This document shows positions 25,452 to 35,482 of a stretch of DNA of 64,000 nt, piece after piece. Source of the DNA: Stratiolaelaps scimitus (Eukaryota; Arthropoda; Arachnida; Mesostigmata; Laelapidae); NCBI GenBank assembly GCA_019614645.1, contig JABWDB010000004.1, forward strand, positions 22,506,001-22,570,000. Reading direction: 5' to 3'. Positions within the stretch are counted from its first letter, which is position 1; each line of letters opens with the position of its first letter. The notes below the pieces were generated by a model. The model had not been told where the DNA came from. It saw only the letters and a list, made by a program, of their open reading frames with translations, and did no database searches. Position numbers and translations under genes: made by a program.

Positions 25452-25963
25452 TATCTATATATATCTATATATATATATATATATATCTATATATATATAT
25501 ATATATATATATCTATATATATCTGACAAATTAAACGAGTTCCGTTATGTTATATTATAAAATATTCCTGGAACCTTTATTGTGCCCACCGCTAACGGAG
25601 GCGTCAGGGCAACGAGATAATATTTGAAGGACCCACCAATTATATTCAGGTGACATTCAGAAACAACATACATACCTGTTCATGATAAAAAAAAATGCTT
25701 TTCTCATGTAATACTCTTCATTCCTGGCGTGACGATTTGCCGGCGATCTCTACGGCGGCGCTTTGCAGGTGGACGCAGAAGTCGCCGATGATGGTAGCGT
25801 CTGCGGAGGTACGACCCTCCGGGTGCCCCGATGGAGCCACAAGGCCAGCGACCCCGGCTCTATGGCGATTCCATCGGCTCTTCTTGCTGTCCCCTCGCGG
25901 TCCGGAAGTAAGGACAGGGATGACAATGAGACAGACCCGGAAGATCACTCCAATAGCGCGTAG
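2541..25963 (+). CDS. R7-family RGS protein gene, 11-exon model (spliced)
   Basis: Gene model joining 2541-2675, 15114-15254, 16250-16518, 17178-17375, 17670-17999, 18538-18741, 18947-19154, 19441-19615, 21370-21504, 24780-25243 and 25769-25963. The phases agree at every junction and give 817 residues, or 772 from exon 2 onward. Domain order is DEP (about 105-178), DHEX helical linker (183-250), GGL with the conserved Asn-Pro-Trp (342-344), RGS domain (360-495), then a low-complexity tail. R7 proteins bind Gbeta5 through the GGL domain and act as GTPase activators for Gi/o alpha subunits at neuronal membranes; a DEP-bound anchor places them there. The motifs FLKMEKLVQEMQ and SNPWITDD look closer to RGS9/RGS11 than to RGS6/RGS7, so I give no symbol. 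Exon 1 is the uncertain part; exons 3-7 are secure. The tail is much longer than in RGS7 and has no recognised domain. Confidence 0.93.
6500..13000. other. AT-richer stretch without a clear gene
   Basis: No exon with both good splice sites and a convincing frame was seen. The stretch holds AT microsatellites near 7277 and 10450 and a 90-codon + strand frame at 7353-7625 in AT-rich DNA without recognisable motif. Two overlapping - strand frames lie at 12388-12892. In the RGS model most of it is intron 1. Confidence 0.4.
10450..10502. repeat. Long pure AT microsatellite
   Basis: About 26 uninterrupted AT units, the longest pure dinucleotide run in the window. Confidence 0.97.
13000..14250. other. 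Second GC-rich island
   Basis: A compact GC-rich block with CAA, GAC and CTC repeats and long conflicting open frames on the - strand, lying 0.9 kb upstream of RGS exon 2. It could be an internal promoter of the RGS gene and contains the alternative first exon candidate at 13023-13193. Confidence 0.35.
13023..13193 (+). CDS. Candidate alternative first exon of the RGS gene
   Basis: An ATG at 13023, with G at -3 and +4, opens 57 codons that end at GAG|GTAATG in phase 0, compatible with the exon at 15114. It lies in a GC-rich island only 1.9 kb upstream of that exon, a natural place for a downstream promoter. The peptide is Asn/Ser/Arg-rich and not recognised. GTAATG is a weaker donor than the one at 2676, and trinucleotide-rich DNA can stay open by chance. 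Confidence 0.22.
15114..15254 (+). CDS. RGS gene exon 2, N-terminal segment before DEP
   Basis: The exon has 47 codons between acceptor CGCTTGCAG and donor CAAG|GTAGGC, phase 0 at both ends. The first half is Pro/Ser-rich. It ends in CFLK, which joins to MEKLVQEM of the next exon and gives the same sequence style seen just before the DEP domain in RGS9 (a Phe-Leu-x-Lys run). That continuity is the main reason to place it in this gene. The ATG that opens the next exon could also be a start in a shorter isoform. Confidence 0.62.
15779..15811. repeat. AT microsatellite in RGS intron 2
   Basis: A pure TA run between RGS exons 2 and 3, preceded by short imperfect CAGTTATATA repeats. Confidence 0.95.
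16250..16518 (+). CDS. RGS gene exon 3, DEP domain
   Basis: Acceptor CTTTGCAG and donor TACAG|GTACTG, entering in phase 0 and leaving two bases of an Arg codon. The exon encodes the DEP domain of an R7 RGS protein: the GVPLRSQKLFLTSIPSAFVG start, a VVEWIMDNL helix, the EALHLANLLCQFGYFFPV core and the KDDSTLYR end. In the R7 family DEP binds membrane anchors of the R7BP/R9AP type and contacts Gbeta5. All conserved core positions that I know are present. Confidence 0.96.
16636..16661. repeat. AT microsatellite in RGS intron 3
   Basis: A run of TA units between the DEP and DHEX exons. Confidence 0.9.
17047..17091. repeat. AT microsatellite in RGS intron 3
   Basis: About 22 TA units, ending roughly 86 bases before the DHEX exon. 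Confidence 0.95.
17178..17375 (+). CDS. RGS gene exon 4, DHEX region
   Basis: Acceptor CGTTTCAG; the donor lies within GTCGC|GTGAGT. The first base completes the Arg codon opened in exon 3, and the exon ends with two bases of an Ala codon. It encodes FQSPMFWPSR, then NTDYAIYLLKRSLKNK and an EEYEHEALQRLKKLLSTKW helix. This is the DHEX extension that follows DEP in R7 proteins (family consensus FQTPYFWPS and DTDYAIYLAKR). Confidence 0.96.
17670..17999 (+). CDS. RGS gene exon 5, linker and GGL domain
   Basis: Acceptor CTATGCAG; the donor reads ACACA|GTTAGT. It encodes a basic linker, the R7 signature SSQERAYWRIHRPPPG, and a Ggamma-like (GGL) domain ending in SNPWITDDATFW. The Asn-Pro-Trp is the GGL hallmark that binds a Gbeta5-type subunit, which R7 proteins need for stability. 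SNPWITDD matches RGS9 more than RGS7. Confidence 0.96.
18538..18741 (+). CDS. RGS gene exon 6, first half of RGS domain
   Basis: Acceptor TCTTCTAG; the donor reads TTCGA|GTGAGT. It encodes the helices RRLKRWTLSIEELLSDPRG, FEIYLRKEYSHENILFW and KAVRDLKKG. The Glu-Asn pair (about residues 398-399) corresponds to RGS4 Glu87-Asn88, which contact the G-alpha switch region. The exon closes with two bases of an Asp codon completed by exon 7. Confidence 0.97.
18947..19154 (+). CDS. RGS gene exon 7, second half of RGS domain
   Basis: Acceptor TTCCTTCAG. The exon encodes EYLASGAACEVNLDS, then YTFENAQQHAFTLMQTD and TYPRFLRSEHFNNLL. Asn438 corresponds to RGS4 Asn128; Leu469, Asp473 and Arg477 correspond to Leu159, Asp163 and Arg167. 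The GAP surface is therefore complete and the protein should be catalytically competent. The best 3' boundary is ATACAG|GCAAGA, a GC donor. A GT donor 15 bases downstream (GCCTC|GTAGAT, same phase) would add five residues. Confidence 0.95.
19155..19440 (+). other. GC-AG intron 7 of the RGS gene (likely)
   Basis: The intron starts CAG|GCAAGA and ends AATCACAG|. Apart from C at position +2 the donor fits the U1 consensus closely, as real GC-AG introns usually do. The nearest in-phase GT alternative (GTAGAT at 19170) is weaker. Confidence 0.55.
19441..19615 (+). CDS. RGS gene exon 8, start of C-terminal tail
   Basis: Acceptor AATCACAG, donor CTCAG|GTGAGT. It enters in phase 0, matching the exon 7 boundary, and leaves one base of a Gly codon. 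It encodes a basic-aromatic motif, GHRKRFFHFGASTRKK, comparable to the basic stretch after the RGS domain in RGS9/11-like proteins. A Gln/Thr/Pro-rich segment follows. The basic patch could contact membrane phospholipid; that is inference. Confidence 0.85.
20356..20394. repeat. GA-rich microsatellite
   Basis: An impure run of GA/AGAG units just beyond the antisense terminal exon. Confidence 0.85.
20429..20672 (-). CDS. Candidate terminal exon of the antisense gene
   Basis: On the - strand the acceptor is TTTTTCGAGTTCATTCTCAG. The first base completes the CG left by the 21540-21724 exon to CGA (Arg). Then 80 codons run to a TGA. The peptide has one likely membrane segment (VIASIGVSIGSSAVLLLIS) followed by a polar, basic tail ending in STEVKEKL. 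An internal GAG|GTAAAG donor near the end could extend the gene. I do not recognise the product. The phase match and clean tract are the support. Confidence 0.42.
21370..21504 (+). CDS. RGS gene exon 9, Ser/Asn/Gln-rich tail
   Basis: Acceptor AATGCTCAG, donor CTCTCAG|GTAACA. Both ends are in phase 1 and each completes a Gly codon with its neighbour. The exon encodes about 45 residues rich in Ser, Asn and Gln with no domain. The fit of both phases to exons 8 and 10 is the support. The upstream polypyrimidine tract is only moderate, and a nearby AG could be used instead. It lies within the intron of a candidate gene on the opposite strand. Confidence 0.65.
21540..21724 (-). CDS. Candidate exon of an antisense gene, acidic segment
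   Basis: Read on the - strand, the exon follows acceptor GCAGCACTTTTAG and ends at AACG|GTAAGT. It has 61 codons from phase 0, then two bases (CG). The peptide starts basic (RTDRAWRRVKPDLKQ) and becomes strongly acidic (DIEEDTEEAFGESGDEEDNE). Composition and a near-perfect donor make it look truly coding. It lies inside RGS intron 9. The upstream exon was not found. Confidence 0.5.
22643..22843. mobile_element. Possible short inverted-repeat element
   Basis: It begins TACAGGGTGTTCAGAAG and ends with the near reverse complement of that (…CGAACACCCCGTGTA). A second copy of the TACAGGGTGTTCGGAAATG end occurs at 20701. Ends of this kind are common in arthropod DNA elements. No target duplication was seen, so this is tentative. 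Confidence 0.3.
24780..25243 (+). CDS. RGS gene exon 10, Gly/Ser/His-rich tail
   Basis: The acceptor reads AAAACGCAG after a long pyrimidine tract; the donor is TTGCG|GTAAGC. It enters in phase 1 completing Gly and leaves in phase 0. About 154 residues: a basic Ser-rich start, an acidic Asp run, a Gly/Ser block, then a stretch near residues 710-730 in which His and Gly alternate, including HHHH runs. The clean donor and the phases on both sides argue for coding use, despite low complexity. The ATG-opened frame upstream of 24780 is intronic. Confidence 0.72.
25275..25551. mobile_element. MITE-like inverted-repeat element with AT core in RGS intron 10
   Basis: The 32 bases at 25275-25306 match the reverse complement of 25520-25551 at about 28 positions; the shared core is ACTCGTTTAATT. 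Between the arms, after about 100 bases of ordinary sequence, lies a compound AT/ATCT microsatellite of about 110 bp. The structure fits a small non-autonomous element whose core expanded, inserted 30 bp after the exon 10 donor. Confidence 0.55.
25411..25523. repeat. Compound AT/ATCT microsatellite
   Basis: A tract of TA units broken by GTAT and TATC variants, lying between the inverted arms of the element above. Confidence 0.95.
25769..25963 (+). CDS. RGS gene exon 11, C-terminus and stop
   Basis: Acceptor GCTTTGCAG, phase 0; 64 codons and a TAG at 25961-25963. It encodes an acidic-polar end (VDAEVADDGSVCGG ... DRDDNETDPEDHSNSA). The reading frame agrees with the whole upstream chain. An AAT microsatellite begins about 20 bases into the 3' UTR. 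I saw no exact AATAAA close downstream, so the transcript end is unknown. Confidence 0.75.
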   Translation: MDAEVADDGSVCGGTTLRVPRWSHKASDPGSMAIPSALLAVPSRSGSKDRDDNETDPEDHSNSA

Positions 25964-25985
25964 TAAATCAGTCAGTCAGCCATCA

Positions 25986-26033
25986 ACAATAATAATAATA
26001 ATAATAATAATGATGATAATAATAATAATAATT
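25986..26033. repeat. AAT microsatellite in RGS 3' UTR
   Basis: A run of AAT units with a TGATGAT interruption, starting ~20 bases after the RGS stop codon. Confidence 0.95.
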
Positions 26034-28664
26034 ATAAGACATAACTCATCGATCTTGTTGTGTTAGTGACGGTGTACACGGAGAGCGAGCGAAGAACATT
26101 GGACCGACCGGCGTCACAGGCTAAACAAAAGAAGAAATTCAACGAATAACATCGATCTTCATCGATCATTACGACCTCGAAATGTGAAATGTCAGAATCG
26201 CGAGCACGAATGGATTCGGTTCAGAATGGATTTCGGTTCACTCATATAATGAGCCAGATGAGATAAGCAGTCAGTGTCACAATCAGAGACATTGAAATCA
26301 GTAGCAATTCATTAGCTGGTGCGGTCGCTATCACCGCCTCCAACAGCAATATCCAAACGTCTTCTGTGTGATGTTTAACATTGGATCGGCCTGGATAGCG
26401 TTGATCATGACGAAGAGGTGGAAGCAAAATCTATTATTAGTCTCAAACATCCCCCTCCCTCCCGAGCTACTGTGAACTACTTGAACCCAACACAGCATAC
26501 CGCCTCTGGTGCAATACGGAAATACAGCATTCGTGGTGATTTAGAAATGAAAATAATATGAGCAATAGGCAGGAAGCTTGACCGTCGACGACGGCCGAAA
26601 ATTAAGGAAATGGCTATCGAAGACAGCTGACACTAACCGAAGATGAGAGTGGACACACATCTTCTGCAGACGGGAGCATGCATATGCCATCTAGGGTACA
26701 TTGTGTAAACAAGCTTAACCTGTATGACTGAACATAATTGACCTCCGACCCTGCCAGTCGCATTGTATCGCCGGGTCCGCAAACGTGTGTCGTATCAACG
26801 ATGTGACGCGTACCAAGCCAATGACAATGCTGTGCTGATTGTAGAGGGACGAACATCCATCCGGCTCGCAGCAAAAATCAACACCACCGCTAATATTTAT
26901 GACGACGACGATGACGACATCAGCCGCAAAGCTTCCACTGAATGCGAATGATATAGTTCTCCGCGCATATACATATATATATATATATATACGGTTGATT
27001 GCGACAATGACAAGCTCGTAATTTTATGTTCGGAGCCACCTGCTGATCTTTCGTGTATAGTCGGTTTAAGCGAAAGCAAACATAGAACAAACAGCCAGAT
27101 CGATGTATAGTGCAAGAAAGGAATCGCACGTAAATCAAATCTGATCGAGTGCGCTCCTGAAAACAGGCCCGGTTAACGAACAAGCCAACGATTTGATGTT
27201 TCTCTCGCATGCGACAATGGCAAACGTAATGGTGTGTGAATGTCGACTAACGCAGACGACAACAAGGTTATCCTATCCTTCATCTATCTAGCATGACATT
27301 AGACAAATTGGTCCTGAATGATGAACCGTGTATTTTTCGTCCCGATGTATTGTTACTGCTATGATTTTTATTCGTTGTCATTAGAAGTGTGTTGCTGAAA
27401 CGAACAATCTGAGATTCTCATTTGTCGGATGGTCGAGTACAATTGAGCAGTAATTGAAGCGTTCACACTAAACGATCTCCCCTGCTTTTGATTCGAAATG
27501 AGTGTTGTTGGCTACCTCAGTGGCCACTGTGCCGATATCAGCTGTGTATAAGGCGCTTAGCGATGCTTTTAACGTTGTCATTGTTGCTCGAACCGTGGGT
27601 GAAATAATGATAAATCACTTGAAATATACTTCTTGCAGCGCAACACTGGCAGCATAGAAAGATCTCTCACGAGATGCTTGCACGCTGCCTTTCAGAAAAA
27701 AACGAACTGTCTGTTTTGAAAAAGAAAAAAAGCACCACTAGAGCAAAATGCCGTTCATGTTTACGCCCCCAATATATATCTGCTAAGCTTTAACTCTTTG
27801 ACCCAATCTCTCGATGTCATGAGCTCTAGAACTGCGTCGGCATTGGCCCTACTCATCACGTCTGCCGAGAGCGTGCCGCCATCAGGTCCAACCTAGTGAC
27901 GTTTTGACTGTCTTTCTCGCAGGATATATATATAGAGTGATTGTTGTCGTCCATGAAGTTATTGAAGTGTGTGTCGCCCGCTTTTGAATCCATTGTATGA
28001 GGCCGCCGTGGTTGGGGAGTGTTCAACAAAGTTCGTCAATCGCAACAATAATAACAATGATACCTAAACCGTAATCATAATAAGAGTAATCGAAGCCGGT
28101 CAGTTGATGTTTCGAGGGTCTTCCGCTGCTGCGTCGCTTGAACCCAACGTTTTCGCTGCTACCATTCACGATTGCCGTATTTCAAATGTTACCGCCATGA
28201 CCCCGGTGGTGATCACGGTGATGATAATGATAAGGGTGACAACGAGGCCGATAACGATGATAAAAATATCTCGACGGGAGAGCGTTACCGCCTCCGCCGC
28301 CACCACCACCGCCGCCGCTGTTTAATAATATTTCAATATCACACAAACAAACAGACAGATAGACACACGGTCAATGTGCGGAAGAAGCGGATGGAGACGA
28401 ATCTCTCTCGTATCATTTGTCATATCGGGATGTCCATGTTCTGCCTGGCAATTCGAGGGGGCAACAAAATATGAACTATGAACGAAAATTATTACAGACT
28501 CACACAGCACACACAGACACGCAGACAACAGCCAATATCTAATAGCAAAGGCCATTCAAAGACGACGCCTTGATATCTACTCGATGATGAGATTGGCTGT
28601 CAGAGAAGAACGAACTGACGGCACGAAGCTGCTCGCTGTTCAATAGATCGCTGTTGTTGATAAG

Positions 28665-28665
<1 letters not shown>

Positions 28666-28700
<35 letters not shown>
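28666..28700. repeat. AAT microsatellite
   Basis: About eleven AAT units followed by AAC units. Confidence 0.95.
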
Positions 28701-28702
<2 letters not shown>

Positions 28703-28810
28703 CAAACAACAACAGCATCAACAACAACGTAAATAACTAAAGCAAACAACCACTCACTGAATGACAGCCACTACCCGAAAGAACGAGGTGGAACAGAGGA
28801 TGAAAGAAGT

Positions 28811-28920
28811 TAATAATAATAATAATAATAATAATAACAATAATATTAATAGTACTGATAACAATAATAGTTATCCTAATTACAATAATAATACTAATAA
28901 TAATAATAGTAACAGCAACG
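28811..28920. repeat. Degenerate AAT microsatellite
   Basis: A pure AAT run at the left end that decays rightward into AAC, ACT and AGT variants. Confidence 0.9.
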
Positions 28921-29499
28921 CTCTGTAAATATACATCTGGACTAGGCGCCGACGGCAAGATGACACGAGAAGCAAAGCAATTCATAATGATGACAGCATA
29001 ATATCACTTAAATAATAATAATAATAACAATAATGACAAAAACAATATATAGAGCTAGAACGATAGAAATGACGCGAAGCGTACGATGAGAATGTTAACC
29101 TTCAACCTTCGATGAGAGTCTCCGATGTAGTTTATACCGACGAAACAGTACCAGTTTTGCCCCTAACGAAAACAGACTGATGCGGGCTGTTGGTGCAAAG
29201 CTGTCGCTGTCCGTGACAGTGAATACTTCAACAGTCTAAACAATGTCGAGATCGATAGACAACCACCAGCTTTCAGATGATCTTTACACGTCTCTCCGAC
29301 CCGATGTGTCCCTTGCTTTTTGTCAGGATACAACGCATAACAATGATAGAAAGCGAGCGACGTCGGAAAAGATACCCCAGGAACCATTAAGCCGCTTATA
29401 TATATATATACATGAAATCGAAAGGGCGAGCTAACGCCGGCTATTCCTTCCTACGATACGTTAGCTCCTTTGCGCTGACACCAGCTGCTGTCGATGTGG

Positions 29500-29690
29500 C
29501 GTTCGCCAGCTTGGCGTAGCGACAACGTCGGAGACTGGCAACCACAAAGACTCAGGTTCGAATCCCGCAGGACGCATGCGAATCTCGATGCGGTCTCGTG
29601 CTCGCAGATGTGTCAGGGAAGTTATTTTTACGACGATATCGTAGATTGCTGCCCCCAGTGAAGTTGACATTCTCATCTGGACGCCTTGAA
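29500..29690 (+). mobile_element. tRNA-derived SINE-like element
   Basis: A-box-like TGGCGTAGCGAC at 29512 and B-box-like GGTTCGAATCC at 29555 stand about 43 bp apart, as in a tRNA gene. The sequence does not fold as a proper tRNA and continues into an unrelated body with ACGATATCGTAG. A piece of the same body, with GGACGCATG and TCTCG, recurs near 37610-37640. Confidence 0.5.
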
Positions 29691-30416
29691 CCTGCGCGCA
29701 AGCTAAGGAGGACCGGGCCGATTTAGCTTAAAGAAGAGAAAAGAAAATACTTGGGACGGTGGAAACGAAGAAGGAACAAGCATAATAATAATGATGACAA
29801 TAGACATACTAGATTAATGATGATAGTAAATATTAATATGATATAGACAGTATTGAGAGATGTTCTTGTTAGAGTCGAAAACGGATGAACTCATGCGCAC
29901 GTTTACAGTCGCAAACTAATAATGATGCTGTTATTATATATACTAATAACAATAATAATAATGCGTAGAAGATAGACGGGAAAGATGAAAAACATAATAC
30001 GAATATTACTATAATAGAAAGTGATCGATAAAATACAAGAACATCTGTAAAAATCTATAAATATCTCTACAGTAACGAACCTATTTTGTGGGTGACCACC
30101 TGCATCGGGGCTATGTTCAGTGGATTGTGACAGACGAAAATTACAGCAAAAAAAAGTTAATCCCTCTAATGAGATTTCCCATATTAAATACCGAGGAAAA
30201 GGGCTACAAAGTACACGTTGATGATTTTGAGTATCTGAGTTGGCTGGCACACGACAACTACACAATAGAATATCAACTGTAATTCGGTGCTAGCTGCATA
30301 ATATATATATATATATATATATGAATGCATGAATGAATCGATAACATTGGGCTTTTCTTCGTTTACAATTGTCTTTGTCGTTTCATTGAGCGCCGTAACG
30401 ATTAACGCATGTGCTG

Positions 30417-30440
30417 TTGTGTGTGTGTGTGTGTGTGTGA
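30417..30440. repeat. GT microsatellite
   Basis: A run of about ten GT units. Confidence 0.95.
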
Positions 30441-30717
30441 GTATGTAGAAATGAATCTGTGCGCATATGGCGACGAAGATTTGTGATATATAAACAACAG
30501 TATATATATATATATATATATATAATACTCCCTATATCTATATGTAGTGCATAGAGTTCGCCTTTGTTGTGTTTTTGGTTGAAACACCACTTATGCTCTC
30601 GGCAGTGGGGAATCCACTACAAGTGACGACTTGTAAAAATTAAAGTACTACTGAAAGCGCGTATATATATATATATATATCTAGAGAGATAGAGAGAGGG
30701 AGAATAATATACTATTA

Positions 30718-30718
<1 letters not shown>

Positions 30719-30748
<30 letters not shown>

Positions 30749-30749
30749 A
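30719..30749. repeat. ATT microsatellite
   Basis: About ten uninterrupted TTA units. Confidence 0.95.
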
Positions 30750-31277
30750 ACAATGTTATTATTGAAACGTAATAATACAATGTGTTATTGTTAATAGTGA
30801 GCGTTACGAAAGTATATGTAAAGATATAGGATGTGGAGATAACGACCCGCTAAACATAGACATATATATATATATATAAAAAGAGAGAGAGAGAGAGTCA
30901 GAGATAGAAGGCGTGACATGAGCAGCGAGTAGGTGTAGACACTGGATAAAGTAATAAGAAATAATACGCATAACTCTAGTAGACATGATGATGTTAAATC
31001 GAATTATTGACATATATATATATATATATATACACACACAGCATACACATTAACGAAGGCGGGAGAAGAAAGGAGATCACTCGGCAGGGCAGCCCGCGAA
31101 CTCAGTGAACGAATGCAGCATTTGGGCAGATGATCACGAGAAAGGCCTCTAGCTACAGTTATTGAAATGGCCGCCGTTGTACAGATCGAATGTTGTACAG
31201 TAATAATACTACCACCATTACGTCACCACTACAACTACCACTACTAATTGCAGCAATGGTCATAGAATAATACAGAA

Positions 31278-31302
31278 AGAAAGAGAGAGAGAGAGAGAGA
31301 GA
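31278..31302. repeat. GA microsatellite
   Basis: About ten GA units with one CA variant at the right end. Confidence 0.9.
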
Positions 31303-31369
31303 CAGAGTCGTGTGCTACTGATTATTATTACCCACCCCACTGAGAGAAATCAATGTGGATATTGGAGAA

Positions 31370-31384
31370 GGGGGGGGGGGGGGG
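31370..31384. repeat. Poly-G run of 15
   Basis: Fifteen consecutive G. Homopolymers of this length are also error-prone in assemblies. A run of 11 G lies near 54210. Confidence 0.95.
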
Positions 31385-31772
31385 TTGTGGAAGGTTTGGA
31401 ACCGATTGTGCGTGAAGTTTGACAAAAATGTCGAATTTGCGCGGGATTGTCAACCGTTGACATTCGACGGAAGGTCGTTGATGCGACATCGATAATGAGG
31501 AAGCTCTATTGAGGTCCATCGGTGGATTTTACCCTTATTGCTTTGCTTATTTAATCACAGTTTGCAAGATTTTTACAAGATAACAATTGCCGCGTTATTT
31601 GTCAGACTATGAACCCCGTGTAATGGTGAAAACATCGCGGGCGAACGGAAAATACGAATGTTAGGTCCCACCAGTTAGGTAGTCGCCTACGAGTTGTCCG
31701 ATTTAGCCGAGAGCCAGAGCGAGAATGATCAACGACAATGTATGGTCAATTAGCCGATAGTATAGGATGGTG

Positions 31773-31775
<3 letters not shown>

Positions 31776-31808
<33 letters not shown>

Positions 31809-31820
31809 TATATATAATAT
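31776..31820. repeat. AT microsatellite with central inversions
   Basis: A TA run broken twice by AA, giving self-complementary blocks. Confidence 0.9.
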
Positions 31821-34800
31821 GTGGAGAGTGTAATAAAAATGCAAAGTAAAGTAATCCTGTAATAAGAATAGGTTACGGCTCATAAAAGCAAAACATAATT
31901 ATGTTTGTAATTACGCCGCAGTTCATCTATTTAGGACCACTGTACTACAAGTTCTCCTACCGTTTACACGAACTAACCACGATGATAAATCTCTATTGAA
32001 TGCAAAGATTTCTGCCGGATGTGGGAAATTTCACTAACGAAAAATATATATCCGTAGTAAGATAACGTATGTTCTCCCATCGGAGCACAGCGTGACAACT
32101 TTGGCTTGCTAAAACTTCGTCAAACACACTCTGTATTCTTTATATATTCGCTGATGTACCATACACTTAACGCATTCGAGCTGTTTCTGAATAAAGCCCA
32201 CCTTGGTTTTGCTTTCGGACAGCTCCTTAACCCTTAGTTAGATTAAGGAGCTGGAAGATTGGTTCGTTAGGGCTAGGGGACATGGACAACTATTGCAAGG
32301 TGTTTCCCTTCTGAGATTACTAGTGAATTCGATAGGATTCTCTCAAACAACAAGTCTCTTCTCTTCGGCGAAAATCCAACACCTACAATATGTATATTTT
32401 TCTAGCTGCGCTCTATGATCCCTTGCAATGCGAGGTTCCCGAACGAGGTTCACGAGGGCGGAGCAGTTGGTGAAGAGGTCACGCTCCTTGCCGCCGAAGC
32501 GACCTTATATCGATGTTATTTAACTTTTTTTTCTTTCCATCGCATCGACTACACTGTGAGCGATCTCGTCTCTCAAATGACCATTTCGTACCTGTACTCT
32601 GTGGTAATAGGCAGGTGATTACAACTCCCCTTATCCAACTCTTCGTCATCATGAACAACATTATTAGTGATCACGCCCATAATAATGACGCATGATAATG
32701 CCGATTAGACTATACCTGCCTAAACGATTATTCACTCTCTAATTTCTTGATCTCTGATTTACTGTTAGTTATCTGACTTCGACAAACTTCCCCGATAACA
32801 ACATTAACAATTGCGTCTAATGCCGTGTTCAATATTGCTGTATGATACCAGTGTCAACTGTTAGCCAGCCACAGGTGATAATCAATTTCTAGGTATTACA
32901 TATGAAGAACGATTTCTCTTTAGCCGCCCGTGATATACATGCTATTCGAGTTACCGCACTTAGTAATACCTTGCTTTACTGTTCTCATTTTGAAATTCCA
33001 TTGCAAAAGGTTTATGATTACTATTATTACTATCTTGATAATTTTAATTATATTATTATACTCGTTTTAATAGCACATTTGAATTCAGTCGAATGAACGT
33101 TTTAGGCCACATGACAAGATGGACATTCAAGGAAAAATTATGAGAAAAGGGGAGACCCCTGAACGATAGTGTAAATAGCAATATTAACGACGGATTAAAA
33201 TTGAGCGATACTGTGTGTATAATACCATATATAAATATATATATGATGATGCTGATAATGAATGGAGAAGCGAACGAAAATAGACATTGTTGTATCTCTA
33301 AGTACCTCCACTATCGATACAGGGATTGTTCATCAAATTACAATTCATTCAGAGAGCAAAAATTGGGAGAAAATAGGGCTAAGATCAGGGAATGAGTACA
33401 CAATTGTTCGGCAAGTTCATCGAAGGACAAGCCTCTCGTGCAGAGAGAAAACACGATGAACGGCTTACGGCTCGCGAAGCGTGAATGAATCAATCGATAT
33501 ATAAATACATATAATCGATTAGTGACATCATGATGTATGATGTACTGAGTTAGAGATATTGTGGTTATCAGGTCAGTGCAGCGAAACTCATCAAAAATAG
33601 CCAGCGTTAGTCCTAAGTGCCGGGTCAGCTAATCCGGTTGACGAAGAAAACTGCATGAAGACGTTGGATGCCCTGCTGCTTTGAAAAGTGGCTAACAAAT
33701 CTCTGGGAATATCTGACATTCGTGGCCACTTCTGAGCCGAGGTGAAGGGTGGCCCATTAGAAAGGTAGCCCCGACCTGGCTCAGCGACAGGTGCGCCGAG
33801 AAACATCGTACGAAAATGGATTCTGCATATGATGCTACCGCCTCTGGTTTAGCGTGGGGGAAAATAGTACTTGGGGGGTTTGGCTTACTCTCGCCGAAAA
33901 AATTGAAGTAACAACTATTATCTCTACTTATGTGAATTTACATGCCGAACTACATATATGTTCAGACTCTGACTCTGAAGCATAGCAATGCTATAAGAGG
34001 TAGTAGCTTATGTGCGTGTGGACGTGGAAAATGTGATGTCGGCAAAATTGCACTCTTCAGACCTCCGTCATATCATAAGAGCACTTTTGCTTTGGGCAAA
34101 TAGGTTAATTGCAATATCTATCATCAGCAGCAGCAATACTGGCCGAAGCCATTGTGATAACTAACTGCTCTAACATACTAGCAACGTACCGCACTTCTGC
34201 AAGCTCGAAGGGCTCGATCCCCTTCTGGAGAACGAAGGAGATCAAGTTTGTCAAGCTCGAATTTTCTGCAGGGAAGACGACGGAAGCATATTCTTTACGG
34301 AAAAATAAAAAATCTCCATTACCATTACATGGGGCGAGCCCGTGCCGGCGGTAGATGAACTATCTCGATTGTACAAATAAAGATAAGCCTTCGGTTCTTT
34401 AATGAGAAAACTCATTTCTCACACGCGCCCACATCATTCGGCAAAGCAGAACCACAGGTAGCGATCGAGCTATAATGACACCGCCACAACAACAACTACA
34501 ACAAGCCACCATGACATAAATACTGACTCGACAAAAAGTAACAATAACAATTATAATAATAATAATGAGCTGCGTATCCCTCCAGTCCCCGTCCGCATTT
34601 TGTTTACCCCTATCTTTCTCCCCTGAACGAAAAAGGATGACCGCAACTCTTGATCGTAGAGAATGCTGTACCATGCATCTGAGTAATGGATGAGGCGTTC
34701 AGAGTCGTCAATGTGTCGCTCGCTAGTAGCCTTCATAGCAGTGGTAGGGGGCGACAGTGACAGTATCAGTCTAATTGAACGACGATCTATTCGTGCTGTA

Positions 34801-35044
34801 GAGATACACAGGGGTTACGCTGCGACAATATGGCGAAAACGATATATATATTGACAGACGTAGAGATGACAGATGATTATGATGATATCAATGAAATCTC
34901 TAGACACATGATGTGTTGCTACTGGTCAGTGAAAAAGTAAACGAGACGAGCAAGGGAACGGTGTAGAGAGCCATCCGTAGAGTAGATGTTTGAATACGCG
35001 CGAGATAATAGGTTTCCCTTTGCAGAGAACAATTCAGGTCAGTT

Positions 35045-35055
35045 GAATCTCTCTT

Positions 35056-35086
<31 letters not shown>

Positions 35087-35180
35087 ATCTGTCTGCCTGT
35101 GTGAGATGTGGCGTGTATGTATATGCGTTTGTTTGTGTTTGTTTGTATGTGTGCGTGTGTGTGTTTGTGTGGGTGTGTGT
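35045..35180. repeat. CT tract followed by GT-rich tract
   Basis: A CTCT run passes through CTGTCTGCC into GTGT/GTTTGT units, about 130 bp of polypyrimidine then TG-rich DNA. Open frames on either strand here are products of the repeat. Confidence 0.9.
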
Positions 35181-35482
35181 GACTCAGTAACTTCGCAATG
35201 AGAAGAACGCCGGGCAACTATATAATGAAGAAGTATAATGAACAAGTATGCTACCTGCCGTATACACGCAAAACCTGGACTGGAAGATGGCTGTCGCTGG
35301 ACGATGATCAACTCGAAAGGAGAGATGTTTCTCATCAGCATCAACCCCAACCACAATTGGGCAGGCACCACAAGTAAATGACGATGGTCAGTGCCGCTTA
35401 TTGCTGACCGACACGGACTCGCCGGAGGAACAGTGCACAGATGTCGAGACAAGCCATGCACGTTCTCGAAATGCACACTATC

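Noticed and set aside
33591..33806. 71-codon - strand frame reading like a polar protein end
   Set aside because: No good acceptor upstream and no partner exon.
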